This document shows positions 25,038 to 33,266 of a stretch of 64,000 nt of DNA, piece after piece. The notes under the pieces are model-generated. The model did no database searches. It had not been told where the DNA came from and saw only the letters and a list, made by a program, of their open reading frames with translations. The position numbers were made by a program, and so were the translations under genes. This DNA is from Streptomyces sp. A3M-1-3 (GTDB lineage Bacteria; Actinomycetota; Actinomycetes; Streptomycetales; Streptomycetaceae): contig NZ_JANAVP010000009.1 of the NCBI RefSeq assembly GCF_024213665.1, forward strand, positions 124,001-188,000. The letters run 5' to 3'. How positions within the stretch are numbered: position 1 is the first letter of the stretch; each line of letters begins with the position of its first letter.

Positions 25038-25640
25038 TCAGGCCCACAAGTCGGTGATCGACACGCCCAGTTCGCCCAGCAGCCTGCGCAGCAGTGGCAG
25101 CGACAGGCCGATGACGTTGCCGTGGTCGCCCTCGATCCCCTCCACGAAGGGCGCCGAGCGGCCGTCGAGGGTGAACGCGCCCGCGACATGGAGCGGTTCG
25201 CCGCTCGCGACGTAGGCGGTGATCTCGGCGTCCGTCGGCTCACCGAAGCGGACGGTGGTGGATGCGGTCGCGGAGACGTGGCGGCCGGTGGCCGTGTCGA
25301 CCACGCTGTGCCCCGTCCGCAGTACGCCGGCCCGCCCGCGCATCGACTTCCAGCGGGCGGTGGCCTCTTCGGCGTCGGCCGGCTTGCCCAGCGCCTCTCC
25401 GTCCAGCTCCAGCACCGAGTCGCAGCCGATCACCAGTGCCCCGGCGGCCTCGGGCCTGGCGGCGACAACCGCGGCCTTCGCCTCGGCGAGCACCCGGGCG
25501 AGTTCGCCGGGGGTGGCTGCGGTGAGCGCGTCCTCGTCCACACCGCTGACGATCACCTCGGGCGCGAGCCCGGCCTGGCGCAGCAGGTTGAGACGGGCGG
25601 GCGAAGCGGAGGCGAGCACGAGGCGGCGGGCGTCAGTCAT
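25038..25640 (-). CDS. maf: Maf-family nucleotide pyrophosphatase
   Basis: The 200-residue protein has the signature [19 protein letters not shown], the E/D..A..KA region ([14 protein letters not shown]), [16 protein letters not shown] and [17 protein letters not shown]. Maf proteins hydrolyse dTTP, UTP or modified nucleotides to monophosphates and affect septation. It is a complete single-domain protein with ATG at 25640. Confidence 0.92.
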   Translation of the reverse strand: MTDARRLVLASASPARLNLLRQAGLAPEVIVSGVDEDALTAATPGELARVLAEAKAAVVAARPEAAGALVIGCDSVLELDGEALGKPADAEEATARWKSMRGRAGVLRTGHSVVDTATGRHVSATASTTVRFGEPTDAEITAYVASGEPLHVAGAFTLDGRSAPFVEGIEGDHGNVIGLSLPLLRRLLGELGVSITDLWA

Positions 25641-25676
25641 GCGGGAAGGGTAGCCAGCGGGCGGCTGCGGGCCGAA

Positions 25677-26111
25677 TCAGAGGTCGGCGGGCAGGATTCG
25701 GAAGGCTCTGAAAGTCTTAGTGAGCGGGGTGACGGCCCGGAAGTCCCGCTGATCAAGCGTAAGGATCTGATTGGTCCGGTACCGGTCGGCCAGGACCACC
25801 CCGACTGCGTCGGCCAGATCGAGCTTCAGTCCCTCGTGCTTCAGCCGTACCTCGTGAGCCGTGACGAGGTCTGTCGGACGGAGCGTGGCCAGCTTGTACT
25901 GACCGTCGGTCAGTCGGTCGTTCAGTGCTTCCATGACGACGAGTGCCTGACGGAAGCCGAGGTCCCGGTGCACGAGGTGATCGAGTTCGGTGATGACCAG
26001 CGGCGAGATCGCAAGGACCTCACGATTCATCACCCCGGCGGCTCCCTCGTGTGCCGGGTGCTCCGCATCGAAAGCCGCGTAGAGGGCCGAAGTGTCGGCG
26101 ACGATGATCAA
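25677..26111 (-). CDS. PIN-domain toxin (VapC-like ribonuclease)
   Basis: The 144-residue protein begins IIVADTSALYAAFD, with the first metal-binding Asp. It has ITELDHL, then LDLADAVGVVLADRY and LDQRDF, completing the acidic PIN site. VapC proteins cleave specific RNAs when freed from their antitoxin. Translation starts at a TTG (26109-26111) whose bases overlap the antitoxin stop (TTGA), so toxin synthesis should be coupled to antitoxin translation. Together with 26108-26356 it forms a complete two-gene module between maf and mmpB. Confidence 0.87.
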   Translation of the reverse strand: MIIVADTSALYAAFDAEHPAHEGAAGVMNREVLAISPLVITELDHLVHRDLGFRQALVVMEALNDRLTDGQYKLATLRPTDLVTAHEVRLKHEGLKLDLADAVGVVLADRYRTNQILTLDQRDFRAVTPLTKTFRAFRILPADL

Positions 26112-26356
26112 CGACGGTTGGTCCGTTCCTTGATGTGCTCGTAGATGGCCTCGTCCATGTCCTCGGACGTGATGAGGCGGCCGCTCCTGAACACAGGGAG
26201 CGGTCGACTCTGCTTGGGCCGGCTGGAGTTGTCGAGCAGCAGGGCGATCCCTTGGCGGATGAGTTCCGCCTTGCTGACTCCGGTGGCCGCAGACTCGGCA
26301 TCCAGCCGAGTCTCGAGTTCCTCGGGGAGATAGACCGTCGTCTTTATCATGGACAT
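26108..26356 (-). CDS. Ribbon-helix-helix antitoxin (VapB-like)
   Basis: The 82-residue protein has an N-terminal ribbon-helix-helix fold (IKTTVYLPEELETRLDAESA, then GVSKAELIRQGIALLL) for operator binding and dimerisation. A C-terminal tail that should wrap the toxin follows (SGRLITSEDMDEAIYEHIKE). The ATG at 26356 lacks a Shine-Dalgarno, and a second ATG lies at 26350; leaderless translation is likely. Autoregulation by the pair is expected from the family. Confidence 0.85.
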   Translation of the reverse strand: MSMIKTTVYLPEELETRLDAESAATGVSKAELIRQGIALLLDNSSRPKQSRPLPVFRSGRLITSEDMDEAIYEHIKERTNRR

Positions 26357-26394
26357 AGGGTACCAGTCGTATGGTGCCACCCGCAGCGGTCCGC

Positions 26395-26523
26395 TCAGTG
26401 CAGGCCCACCGCCAGCATCGCCACCAGCATCGCCAGAGCCAGCAGCAGGCCCATGCGCCGCAGCATGGCCTGCGCGTCGCGCATCTCCTTGGGCGGCTCG
26501 TTCTCCGGGTCGGACCACAGCAT
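26395..26523 (-). CDS. mmpB: MmpB small morphogenic membrane protein
   Basis: The 42-residue protein has a charged cytoplasmic N-terminus (MLWSDPENEPPKEMRDAQAM) and one membrane helix (LLLALAMLVAMLAVGL). It matches my recollection of the small Streptomyces protein named MmpB. Start is ATG at 26523 behind AGGAT. It follows accE/pccE on the minus strand, beyond two hairpins. Longer upstream frames cross those hairpins and are not credible. Confidence 0.8.
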   Translation of the reverse strand: MLWSDPENEPPKEMRDAQAMLRRMGLLLALAMLVAMLAVGLH

Positions 26524-26548
26524 GGATCGATCCTGCTGCGGAAGCGGC

Positions 26549-26582
26549 GATGGCGCCTGAGTACGGGTACTCAAGCGCCATC
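26549..26582. promoter_or_regulatory. 34-bp near-perfect palindrome before mmpB
   Basis: GATGGCGCCTGAGTAC (26549-26564) and GTACTCAAGCGCCATC (26567-26582) pair with a single mismatch around GG. It is 25 bases upstream of the mmpB start on that gene's leader side. It may be an operator, a leader hairpin or a terminator for the pccB-pccE transcript. Confidence 0.55.
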
Positions 26583-26599
26583 CTGCTGACTGACTAGGC

Positions 26600-26626
26600 G
26601 GTGTCCGGCCGATCAGGCCGGACACC
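26600..26626 (-). terminator. Terminator after pccE
   Basis: GGTGTCCGGCC (26600-26610) pairs perfectly with GGCCGGACACC (26616-26626) around GATCA, 32 bases beyond the pccE stop. The TGTCCGGC core recurs in the larger palindrome at 30728-30836. Confidence 0.7.
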
Positions 26627-26658
26627 CCCTGGTTACGCGGAGATGAACGCCCCGCGCG

Positions 26659-26865
26659 CTACTCCGGCCAGTACGTACGGCCCCAGGCCCTGGGGCCCGG
26701 CAGCGGCATCCGGCGGCGTGCGACCCGCGTCGGGGCCGCCCACTCGTCCGGGATCCGGGGCGCGCCGACGGTCGAACTTGCCAGCACCGCGGCGCGCGCC
26801 TGGACCACCGCCAGGGCGGCGGCCAGCTCCTCCGGGGTGGGGTTGCCCTTGACGACCTTGATCAT
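26659..26865 (-). CDS. pccE: Acyl-CoA carboxylase epsilon subunit
   Basis: The 68-residue protein starts MIKVVKGNPTPEELAAALAV and has the C-terminal RRRMPLPGPRAWGRTYWPE typical of actinobacterial AccE/PccE. These short subunits bind the beta subunit and raise carboxylase activity. The ATG at 26865 follows GGAAGGGGCG. It lies 14 bases after the pccB stop, clearly in one operon. Confidence 0.9.
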   Translation of the reverse strand: MIKVVKGNPTPEELAAALAVVQARAAVLASSTVGAPRIPDEWAAPTRVARRRMPLPGPRAWGRTYWPE

Positions 26866-26879
26866 GTGAGCGCCCCTTC

Positions 26880-28475
26880 CTAGAGCGGAATGTTGCCGTG
26901 CTTCTTCGGAGGCAAGGATTCCCGCTTTGTACGGAGCTGACGCAGCCCCCGCACAATGTGGCGCCGCGTCTCCGACGGCATGATCACGGCGTCGACGTAG
27001 CCGCGCTCGGCCGCCGTGTACGGGTTGAGCAGGGTGTCCTCGTAGTCCGCGATCAGCTCGGCGCGGGTGGCCTCCTGATCCTCGGCGGCCGCGATGGTCC
27101 GCCGGTGCAGGATGTTCACCGCACCCTGCGCGCCCATCACCGCGATCTGCGCGGTCGGCCAGGCCAGGTTCAGGTCGGCGCCCAGGTGCTTGGAGCCCAT
27201 GACGTCGTACGCGCCGCCGAACGCCTTGCGCGTGATCACGGTGATCAGCGGCACGGTCGCCTCGGCGTACGCGTAGATCAGCTTCGCGCCGCGCCGGATG
27301 ATGCCGCCGTACTCCTGGTCCACGCCGGGCAGGAAGCCGGGGACGTCCACGAACGTGAGCACCGGGACGTTGAACGCGTCGCACGTACGGACGAAACGTG
27401 CCGCCTTCTCCGAGGCGTCGATGTCCAGGCAGCCGGCGAACTGCATCGGCTGATTGGCGACGATGCCCACCGGGTGGCCCTCGACCCGCCCGAAGCCGGT
27501 GACCATGTTCGGCGCGAACAGGGCCTGGGTTTCGAGGAACTCGCCCTCGTCCAGGATGTGCTCGAGCACCGTGTGCATGCCGTACGGCTGGTTGGCGCTG
27601 TCCGGGATGAGCGTGTCCAGCTCACGGTCGAGGTCGGAGAGTTCGAGGTCCGCCTCCTCAGGGAAGGCCGGCGGCTCGGAGAGGTTGTTCGAAGGCAGGT
27701 AGGACAGCAGCGACTTGACGTACTCGATCGCGTCCTTCTCGTCACCCGCCATGTGGTGCGCCACCCCGGAGGTGGTGTTGTGCGTGCGGGCTCCGCCCAG
27801 CTCCTCGAAGCCCACGTCCTCGCCGGTGACCGTCTTGATGACGTCCGGACCGGTGATGAACATGTGCGAGGTCTGGTCCACCATCACCGTGAAGTCGGTG
27901 ATCGCGGGGGAGTAGACCGCGCCGCCCGCGCACGGGCCCACGACCAGCGAAATCTGCGGGATCACGCCGGAGGCATGGGTGTTGCGGCGGAAGATCTCGC
28001 CGTACATGCCGAGGGCCATGACGCCCTCCTGGATACGGGCGCCGCCGGAGTCGTTGATGCCGATGACGGGACAGCCGGTCTTCAGGGCGAAGTCCATCAC
28101 CTTGATGATCTTCTGGCCGAAGACCTCGCCCAGCGCGCCGCCGAAGACCGTGAAGTCCTGCGAGAAGACGGCGATCGGGCGGCCGTCGACCGTGCCGTAG
28201 CCGGTGACCACGCCGTCTCCGTACGGCCGGGTCTTCTCCAGCCCGAAGGCGGTGGAGCGGTGCCGGGCGAACTCGTCCATCTCTACGAACGAACCCTCGT
28301 CCAGGAGCAGCGCGACCCGCTCACGGGCCGTCAGCTTTCCCTTGGCATGCTGCTTCTCCACGGCGCGCTCGGAGCCCGCGTGCGTCGCTTCGTCAATGCG
28401 GCGTTGCAGATCCGCGAGTTTTCCCGCGGTCGTGTGAATGTCTACATCGCGCTTGGCGATCTCGGGCTCTGACAT
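26880..28475 (-). CDS. pccB: Propionyl-CoA carboxylase beta (carboxyltransferase) subunit
   Basis: The 531-residue carboxyltransferase has the ClpP/crotonase-like N- and C-domains, with oxyanion-hole glycines in [11 protein letters not shown] and in [14 protein letters not shown], and [13 protein letters not shown] in the second half. It transfers carboxyl from biotin on AccA2 to propionyl-CoA, making methylmalonyl-CoA for lipids and polyketides. Frames open much further upstream, but ATG at 28475 gives the standard start [10 protein letters not shown] and lies behind GGGAG. It is divergent from birA. Confidence 0.94.
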   Translation of the reverse strand: MSEPEIAKRDVDIHTTAGKLADLQRRIDEATHAGSERAVEKQHAKGKLTARERVALLLDEGSFVEMDEFARHRSTAFGLEKTRPYGDGVVTGYGTVDGRPIAVFSQDFTVFGGALGEVFGQKIIKVMDFALKTGCPVIGINDSGGARIQEGVMALGMYGEIFRRNTHASGVIPQISLVVGPCAGGAVYSPAITDFTVMVDQTSHMFITGPDVIKTVTGEDVGFEELGGARTHNTTSGVAHHMAGDEKDAIEYVKSLLSYLPSNNLSEPPAFPEEADLELSDLDRELDTLIPDSANQPYGMHTVLEHILDEGEFLETQALFAPNMVTGFGRVEGHPVGIVANQPMQFAGCLDIDASEKAARFVRTCDAFNVPVLTFVDVPGFLPGVDQEYGGIIRRGAKLIYAYAEATVPLITVITRKAFGGAYDVMGSKHLGADLNLAWPTAQIAVMGAQGAVNILHRRTIAAAEDQEATRAELIADYEDTLLNPYTAAERGYVDAVIMPSETRRHIVRGLRQLRTKRESLPPKKHGNIPL

Positions 28476-28560
28476 CGGGATGCGGCTCCCTGCCTGGTCA
28501 ACCGGATGGCTACTGACACGTAGCGTATCGGCGCGCATGGCGCTCGGCAGTGCGTCGTTT

Positions 28561-28577
28561 GCCACACCTAATGTGGC
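28561..28577. promoter_or_regulatory. Inverted repeat at the birA start
   Basis: GCCACA (28561-28566) and TGTGGC (28572-28577) flank five bases, ending 4 bases before the birA ATG, where a leaderless promoter's -10 region and start would be. It may be an operator. BirA itself has no DNA-binding domain here, so another regulator would be needed. Confidence 0.35.
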
Positions 28578-28581
28578 TTGC

Positions 28582-29445
28582 ATGACGCCCCAGGATGCTC
28601 CAGACAACCGCTGGTCCAACCTCGACCGGCCGCCCCTGAACACCACCGCGCTGCGTCGCGGCCTGCTGCGGCCGGGCGGGCTGTGGACCTCCCTGGACGT
28701 CGTCCAGGTCACCGGCTCCACCAACGCCGACCTGGCGGCGCGGGCGGCGGAGACCCCGGAGGGGGCCGTCCTCGTCGCCGAGGAGCAGACCGAGGGCCGC
28801 GGCCGCCTGGGCCGCAACTGGTCGGCGCCCGCCCGGTCGGGGCTGTTCTTCTCCATCCTGCTGAAGCCCATGGACGTACCCGTCGAGCGGTGGGGCTGGC
28901 TGCCGTTGCTTGCCGGAGTCGCCACCGCGACGGCCCTCTCGCGCACCGCGGGCGTCGACACGGCCCTCAAGTGGCCCAACGACCTTCTTGTCGCCGTCGG
29001 GGGGGAGGAGCGCAAGGCCGGCGGCATCCTCGCCGAGCGGGCCGGCGGCACCGGGGGAGGCGTCGTCGTCGGCATCGGCCTCAATGTCTCGCTGACGAAG
29101 GAGGAGCTGCCGGTGCCCGGCGCGGGCTCGCTGGCACTGGCCGGCGCGGTCTCGGTGGACCGCGACCCTCTGCTGCGGGCGGTGCTGCGGTCGCTGGAGG
29201 AGTGGTACGGAGAGTGGCGCGCGGCCGGGGGCGATCCCGACCTCAGCCGGTTGCAGGAGTCGTACGCGGCGGGCTGCGCGACGCTCGGCCGGACCGTACG
29301 GGCCGAGCTGCCGGGCGGGCGGTCGCTGACCGGTGAGGCGGTGGCCGTGGACGCGGACGGGCGGCTTGTCCTGGCGACCGGCGACGGGGTGCAGGAACCG
29401 GTCGGGGCGGGGGACATTGTGCACCTGCGGTCCGTTGACTCATGA
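28582..29445 (+). CDS. birA: Biotin-[acetyl-CoA carboxylase] ligase
   Basis: The 287-residue monofunctional ligase has VTGSTNADL, the biotinyl-AMP loop [21 protein letters not shown] and GIGLNV, followed by an SH3-like C-terminal domain. The N-terminal helix-turn-helix of the E. coli repressor is absent. It activates biotin with ATP and attaches it to the AMKM lysine of AccA2-type subunits, and it neighbours pccB. Start is ATG at 28582 with no Shine-Dalgarno. Confidence 0.93.
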   Translation: MTPQDAPDNRWSNLDRPPLNTTALRRGLLRPGGLWTSLDVVQVTGSTNADLAARAAETPEGAVLVAEEQTEGRGRLGRNWSAPARSGLFFSILLKPMDVPVERWGWLPLLAGVATATALSRTAGVDTALKWPNDLLVAVGGEERKAGGILAERAGGTGGGVVVGIGLNVSLTKEELPVPGAGSLALAGAVSVDRDPLLRAVLRSLEEWYGEWRAAGGDPDLSRLQESYAAGCATLGRTVRAELPGGRSLTGEAVAVDADGRLVLATGDGVQEPVGAGDIVHLRSVDS

Positions 29446-29552
29446 GAAGGCCGTGAGATGGAGGAGTGAGCTACGGCACACCTGTCGTATGGTTTAGACG
29501 ATCCGCGACAGATCGGCAGTGCAGTGCGCAGGGAACGGGCAGGAGGCGGTAG

Positions 29553-30728
29553 GTGACCGTCGATGACACGGGTTCCGGCGCGGGCACGCCCTTTCCCAGC
29601 GGAGGCGGCAGCGGCAGTGGCAGCAGTAGCGGCAGCGATCAGCACCCGCCGCACCACGCCGTCGACCACACGGTCGAGCCGACCGCCGACCCGCTCGCCA
29701 TCCGGCTCGAACAGCTGATCCTCGGCGCCGAGCGCCGCTACACCGCCTTCCAGGCCGCCCGCACGGCCGGCGTCTCGATGGAGCTCGCGTCCCGCTTCTG
29801 GCGGGCCATGGGCTTCGCCGACATCGGCCAGGCCAAGGCGCTCACCGAGGCGGACGTACTCGCCCTGCGGCGGCTCGCCGGTCTGGTGGAGGCGGGGCTG
29901 CTGAGTGAGCCGATGGCGGTACAGGTCGCCCGGTCCACCGGGCAGACCACCGCCCGGCTGGCGGAATGGCAGATCGATTCCTTCCTGGAGGGGCTGACCG
30001 AGCCGCCCGAGCCCGGCATGACCCGCACCGAAGTCACGTACCCGCTGGTCGAGCTGCTGCTGCCGGAGCTGGAGGAGTTCCTGGTCTACGTCTGGCGGCG
30101 GCAGCTGGCGGCGGCGACCGGCCGCGTCGTCCAGGCCGCCGACGACGAGGAGATGGTCGACCGCCGGCTCGCGGTCGGATTCGCCGACCTGGTCGGCTTC
30201 ACCCGGCTGACCCGGCGGCTGGAGGAGGAGGAGCTCGGCGAACTGGTCGAGGCGTTCGAGACCACGGCCGCCGACCTGGTCGCCGCGCACGGCGGCCGGC
30301 TGATCAAGACCCTCGGGGACGAGGTGCTGTACGCGGCGGACGACCCGGGGACGGCGGCGGAGATAGCGCTCCGGCTCATCGAGACCATGCGGCACGACGA
30401 GACCATGCCGGAGCTGCGCGTCGGCATAGCGTTCGGCACGGTCACGACCCGGATGGGCGACGTATTCGGCACGACCGTGAACCTGGCCAGCAGGCTGACC
30501 TCGATAGCGCCGAAGAACGCGGTGCTGGTGGACGGCGCGCTCGCGGAGGAACTGGGCCGTACGGGAGACGCGCCGGTCTCCGAGGCGGAGGCCGCGGCGG
30601 CGGCGGAGCTGGCGGAGAAGGCGGGCGAGGACGCGCCCACGTACCGCTTCGCGCTTCAGCCGATGTGGCAGCGCCCGGTACGTGGCCTGGGCGTGGTGGA
30701 GCCCTGGCTGCTGACGCGGCGCACCTAG
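29553..30728 (+). CDS. cya: Class III adenylate cyclase
   Basis: The 391-residue cytoplasmic cyclase begins with a disordered Gly/Ser/His tail (about 45 residues). An all-helical region with a MerR-like look ([20 protein letters not shown]) follows, then the catalytic domain from about residue 200. [14 protein letters not shown] supplies the first metal Asp, [11 protein letters not shown] the second Asp and adenine-binding Lys, and [11 protein letters not shown] the transition-state Asn and Arg. In S. coelicolor the equivalent enzyme makes the cAMP needed for germination and development. The GTG at 29553 follows AGGAGGCGGTAG. Confidence 0.92.
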   Translation: MTVDDTGSGAGTPFPSGGGSGSGSSSGSDQHPPHHAVDHTVEPTADPLAIRLEQLILGAERRYTAFQAARTAGVSMELASRFWRAMGFADIGQAKALTEADVLALRRLAGLVEAGLLSEPMAVQVARSTGQTTARLAEWQIDSFLEGLTEPPEPGMTRTEVTYPLVELLLPELEEFLVYVWRRQLAAATGRVVQAADDEEMVDRRLAVGFADLVGFTRLTRRLEEEELGELVEAFETTAADLVAAHGGRLIKTLGDEVLYAADDPGTAAEIALRLIETMRHDETMPELRVGIAFGTVTTRMGDVFGTTVNLASRLTSIAPKNAVLVDGALAEELGRTGDAPVSEAEAAAAAELAEKAGEDAPTYRFALQPMWQRPVRGLGVVEPWLLTRRT

Positions 30729-30836
30729 GGCCTGTCCGGCGGATCAGGGCCGGATAGGACGCGGCGTCCGGTGCGGTGCATCGCAAGGCGCCGCACCGGA
30801 CGCCGTGGCCCCGGCCAGGATCCGCCGGACAGGCCC
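30728..30836. repeat. Nested 109-bp palindrome after cya
   Basis: Outer arms GGGCCTGTCCGGCGGATC (30728-30745) and GATCCGCCGGACAGGCCC (30819-30836) pair perfectly over 18 bases. Inner arms GGCGTCCGGTGCGG (30763-30776) and CCGCACCGGACGCC (30791-30804) pair perfectly over 14. The outer arm begins in the cya stop codon. It should form a long stable stem and terminate cya. Related TGTCCGGC words occur at 26600 and 54145, so it looks like a dispersed element. Confidence 0.7.
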
Positions 30837-30881
30837 TGGCCCTGGCCCGGTGCTGCCCGCCCGCACCGCACTCCGCCGGCG

Positions 30882-30906
30882 GCCGGGGGTGCCTCGCACC
30901 CCCGGC
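30882..30906. terminator. 11-bp hairpin between cya and the hydratase gene
   Basis: GCCGGGGGTGC (30882-30892) pairs with GCACCCCCGGC (30896-30906) around CTC. It may be a second terminator behind cya or insulation of the next promoter. Confidence 0.55.
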
Positions 30907-30948
30907 TCCAGGGCGGGTGGGTGGGAGAGGCCCCGCCGCGGGGGCGGC

Positions 30949-30980
30949 CTATGATCCCGGTCAACGATCGTTAACCGGGA
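30949..30980 (+). promoter_or_regulatory. Promoter -10 with overlapping operator before the enoyl-CoA hydratase gene
   Basis: TATGAT (30949-30954) is a good -10 element. It abuts a 26-base palindrome at 30955-30980: TCCCGGT + C + AACGATCGTT + A + ACCGGGA, symmetrical except for one position on each side. The palindrome covers the expected start of transcription and ends 7 bases before the ATG. This is the layout of TetR-type repression, for example of acyl-CoA-responsive regulators. The regulator is unknown. Confidence 0.6.
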
Positions 30981-30987
30981 GGGCGTC

Positions 30988-31788
30988 ATGAGCGAGCAGC
31001 GGTTCGGGGAGTTCGTCGTCGTGCGGCGGCACGAGCAGGAGCATGTCGCCGAGCTCGTGCTCGACCGGCCCAAGGCCATGAACGCGGTGTCCACCGAGAT
31101 GGCACGGTCGATCGGGGCCGCGTGCGACGCGCTCGGCGCCGACCGGGACGTGCGTGTCACCGTGCTGACCTCCACCCATGAGCGGGCCTTCTGCGTCGGC
31201 GCCGACCTCAAGGAGCGCAACTCCTTCAGCGACGCCGAGCTGGTGCGGCAGCGGCCCACGGCCCGGGGCGCCTACACCGGCGTACTCGAACTGCCGATGC
31301 CGACCGTCGCCGCCGTACACGGGTTCGCCCTCGGCGGCGGTTTCGAGCTGGCGCTGGCCTGCGATCTGATCGTCGCGGACCGTACGGCCGTCGTCGGGCT
31401 GCCCGAGGTGTCGGTCGGCGTGATCCCCGGCGGCGGCGGTACGCAACTGCTGCCGAGGCGCGTCGGAGCGGCCCGGGCGGCCGAGCTGGTCTTCACCGCG
31501 CGCCGGGTGGCGGCGGACGAGGCGCGCGAGCTGGGCCTGGTCGACCAGCTGGTGGAGGAGGGCCGGGACCGGGAAGAGGCGCTGGCCCTCGCCGCGCGGA
31601 TCGCCGGGAACTCCCCGGTCGGGCTGCGGGCCGCGAAGCGCGCGCTGCGGCTCGGCCACGGGCTGGACCTGCGGGCCGGTCTGGAGGTCGAGGACGCGGC
31701 GTGGCGGTCGGTGGCGTTCTCCGGGGACCGGGCCGAGGGCGTGGCGGCGTTCAACGAGAAGCGGAAGCCGCAATGGCCGGGCGAGTGA
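30988..31788 (+). CDS. Enoyl-CoA hydratase/isomerase family protein
   Basis: The 266-residue crotonase-fold protein has the oxyanion-hole strands AFCVGADLKERN and HGFALGGGFELALACDLIVAD, and the catalytic region GLPEVSVGVIPGGGGTQLLPR with the family Glu residues. It probably hydrates enoyl-CoA in fatty acid or amino acid breakdown. Start is ATG at 30988 behind GGGAGGGCG. It is monocistronic behind a strong palindromic operator. Confidence 0.9.
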   Translation: MSEQRFGEFVVVRRHEQEHVAELVLDRPKAMNAVSTEMARSIGAACDALGADRDVRVTVLTSTHERAFCVGADLKERNSFSDAELVRQRPTARGAYTGVLELPMPTVAAVHGFALGGGFELALACDLIVADRTAVVGLPEVSVGVIPGGGGTQLLPRRVGAARAAELVFTARRVAADEARELGLVDQLVEEGRDREEALALAARIAGNSPVGLRAAKRALRLGHGLDLRAGLEVEDAAWRSVAFSGDRAEGVAAFNEKRKPQWPGE

Positions 31789-32040
31789 CGACCCGTCGCG
31801 GCAGCGCCGAACTGTCCACCGGGGCCGCGCCCACCGGGGCCGCGCGCCGGGGCTGCTCCACTGGGGCGGCCCCAGGCTGCGCGCCGGTGCGGCCCAGCAG
31901 GCCGTCGGAGATGCTCCGGGGTCCCCGGAGGCCACTGGGGCAGGTGTGGCCTGAGTGACTGAGGGTGACGGTGTTCACGGTTGGAGACCGTATGGACCGT
32001 CAATCGTCCCAAACCCGGAAAAACTCCCTAACCTGGGGTG
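31789..32040. promoter_or_regulatory. Intergenic region before the GGDEF gene
   Basis: This is 252 bases with no gene. The first part contains repeated ACCGGGGCCGCGC words; the second has a less GC-rich promoter-like tract near 31975-32035. A GTGAC-n5-GTGAC pair occurs near 31955-31970; spacing differs from an AfsQ1 box. c-di-GMP genes in Streptomyces are often BldD targets, but no clear BldD site is visible to me. Confidence 0.3.
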
Positions 32041-33189
32041 ATGGGTGTTGACGGGCGGCTGCGAGCGGTGGTGGGTCTCGCGCAGGCCATGGCGGCGGCG
32101 CACACTCCGCGTGAGGCCGTGCACGCGGCCGCGCGCGGGGCCCGCCTCGCCATGGATGGCTCCTTCGCCGCCATTTCCACCTGGGAGCGGGAGCGCGGGC
32201 GGTTGCGCGTCCTGGTCAACGAGGGCGAGCGGACCCCGGGGGAGGAGGAGTTCCCCCAGGAGGAGTCGTACCCCGTACACGACTTCCCCGAGATCACCGA
32301 GTTCCTGCACGAGAAGTGGGCGGGCGGCGGCGGGCCGCACGCCTGGGTGGAGACCGCCGAGGGCGAGCGGATCGGCGCCGGTCCGTACTGCCATCAGCGC
32401 GTCGCCGCCCTGCGCCGGCGCGGGCGCGGCAGCTGCGTGGTGGCGCCGATCGTGCTGCACGGACGGGCGTGGGGCGAGCTGTACGTCGCCCGCCCCACCG
32501 GGAGACCGGTCTTCGGGACCGACGACGCCGACTTCGCGACCGTCCTGGCCGCTGTCATCGCGGCCGGGCTCGCCCAGACGGAGCGCCTGGAGGAAGCGCG
32601 CAGGCTCGCCTTCACCGATCCCCTGACGGGGCTCGCCAACCGGCGGGCGGTCGACATAAGGCTCGACGAGTCGCTGGAGCTGCACCGTGTGCACGGCACG
32701 GTGGTCAGCCTGATGGTGTGCGACCTCAACGGGCTCAAGCGCGTCAACGACTCCCTCGGGCACGCCACGGGCGACCGCCTCCTCGAGCGCTTCGGCTCGG
32801 TTCTCTCGCTGTGCGGCGCGCGGCTGCCTGGCGCGCTGGCGGCGCGCCTGGGCGGCGACGAGTTCTGCCTGCTGTCCGCCGGGCCTCCGGCCGACGAGGT
32901 CGTCGCGGTCGCCGAGGAGCTGTGCACCCGCGCGGCCGATCTGGAGCTGGGCGAGGGGGTCGCCTGTGGGGTCGCCTCGACGGGGGACCCGATCGGGCCG
33001 GTGCACTCGGCCCGCCGGCTGTTCCGCCTGGCCGACGCCGCCCAGTACAAGGCGAAGGCCGCGCGCTCGGAGAAGCCGGTGGTGGCGGGCCGCGACGGCG
33101 CGGTCATCCGCCTCGCGGACGCGCCGCCGAACGGCACCCAGGACCGCCGCCGCTTCCGTGGCCGGGGCTCGCCGCCCACCCGGCCCTGA
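32041..33189 (+). CDS. GAF-GGDEF diguanylate cyclase
   Basis: The 382-residue soluble protein has an N-terminal GAF-like sensor domain (about 1-180) and a GGDEF domain from about 190 (FTDPLTGLANRRAVD, DLNGLKRVNDSLGHATGDRLL). An intact GGDEF active site sits at residues 271-275 (RLGGDEFCLL). No RxxD inhibitory site precedes it, so it should make c-di-GMP without that product feedback. GTG at 32038 and ATG at 32041 are both in frame. In Streptomyces c-di-GMP controls development through BldD; the equivalent gene may be the one called cdgE, which I am not certain of. Confidence 0.9.
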   Translation: MGVDGRLRAVVGLAQAMAAAHTPREAVHAAARGARLAMDGSFAAISTWERERGRLRVLVNEGERTPGEEEFPQEESYPVHDFPEITEFLHEKWAGGGGPHAWVETAEGERIGAGPYCHQRVAALRRRGRGSCVVAPIVLHGRAWGELYVARPTGRPVFGTDDADFATVLAAVIAAGLAQTERLEEARRLAFTDPLTGLANRRAVDIRLDESLELHRVHGTVVSLMVCDLNGLKRVNDSLGHATGDRLLERFGSVLSLCGARLPGALAARLGGDEFCLLSAGPPADEVVAVAEELCTRAADLELGEGVACGVASTGDPIGPVHSARRLFRLADAAQYKAKAARSEKPVVAGRDGAVIRLADAPPNGTQDRRRFRGRGSPPTRP

Positions 33190-33266
33190 CGGGTTTGCCG
33201 ACAGGTAAGGGGTAAGCCCGGCGTCCGCTAGTGACAGGTCGCGATTCAATCCGTACGCTGCTGAAT

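Noticed and set aside
28476..30395. Upstream extension of pccB on the minus strand to 30395
   Set aside because: The extension is antisense to birA and cya. The standard PccB N-terminus [10 protein letters not shown] starts at 28475 behind a ribosome binding site.
31955..31970. GTGAC pair before the GGDEF gene as an AfsQ1 box
   Set aside because: The spacer is five bases where the consensus requires six, so it is not counted as a site.
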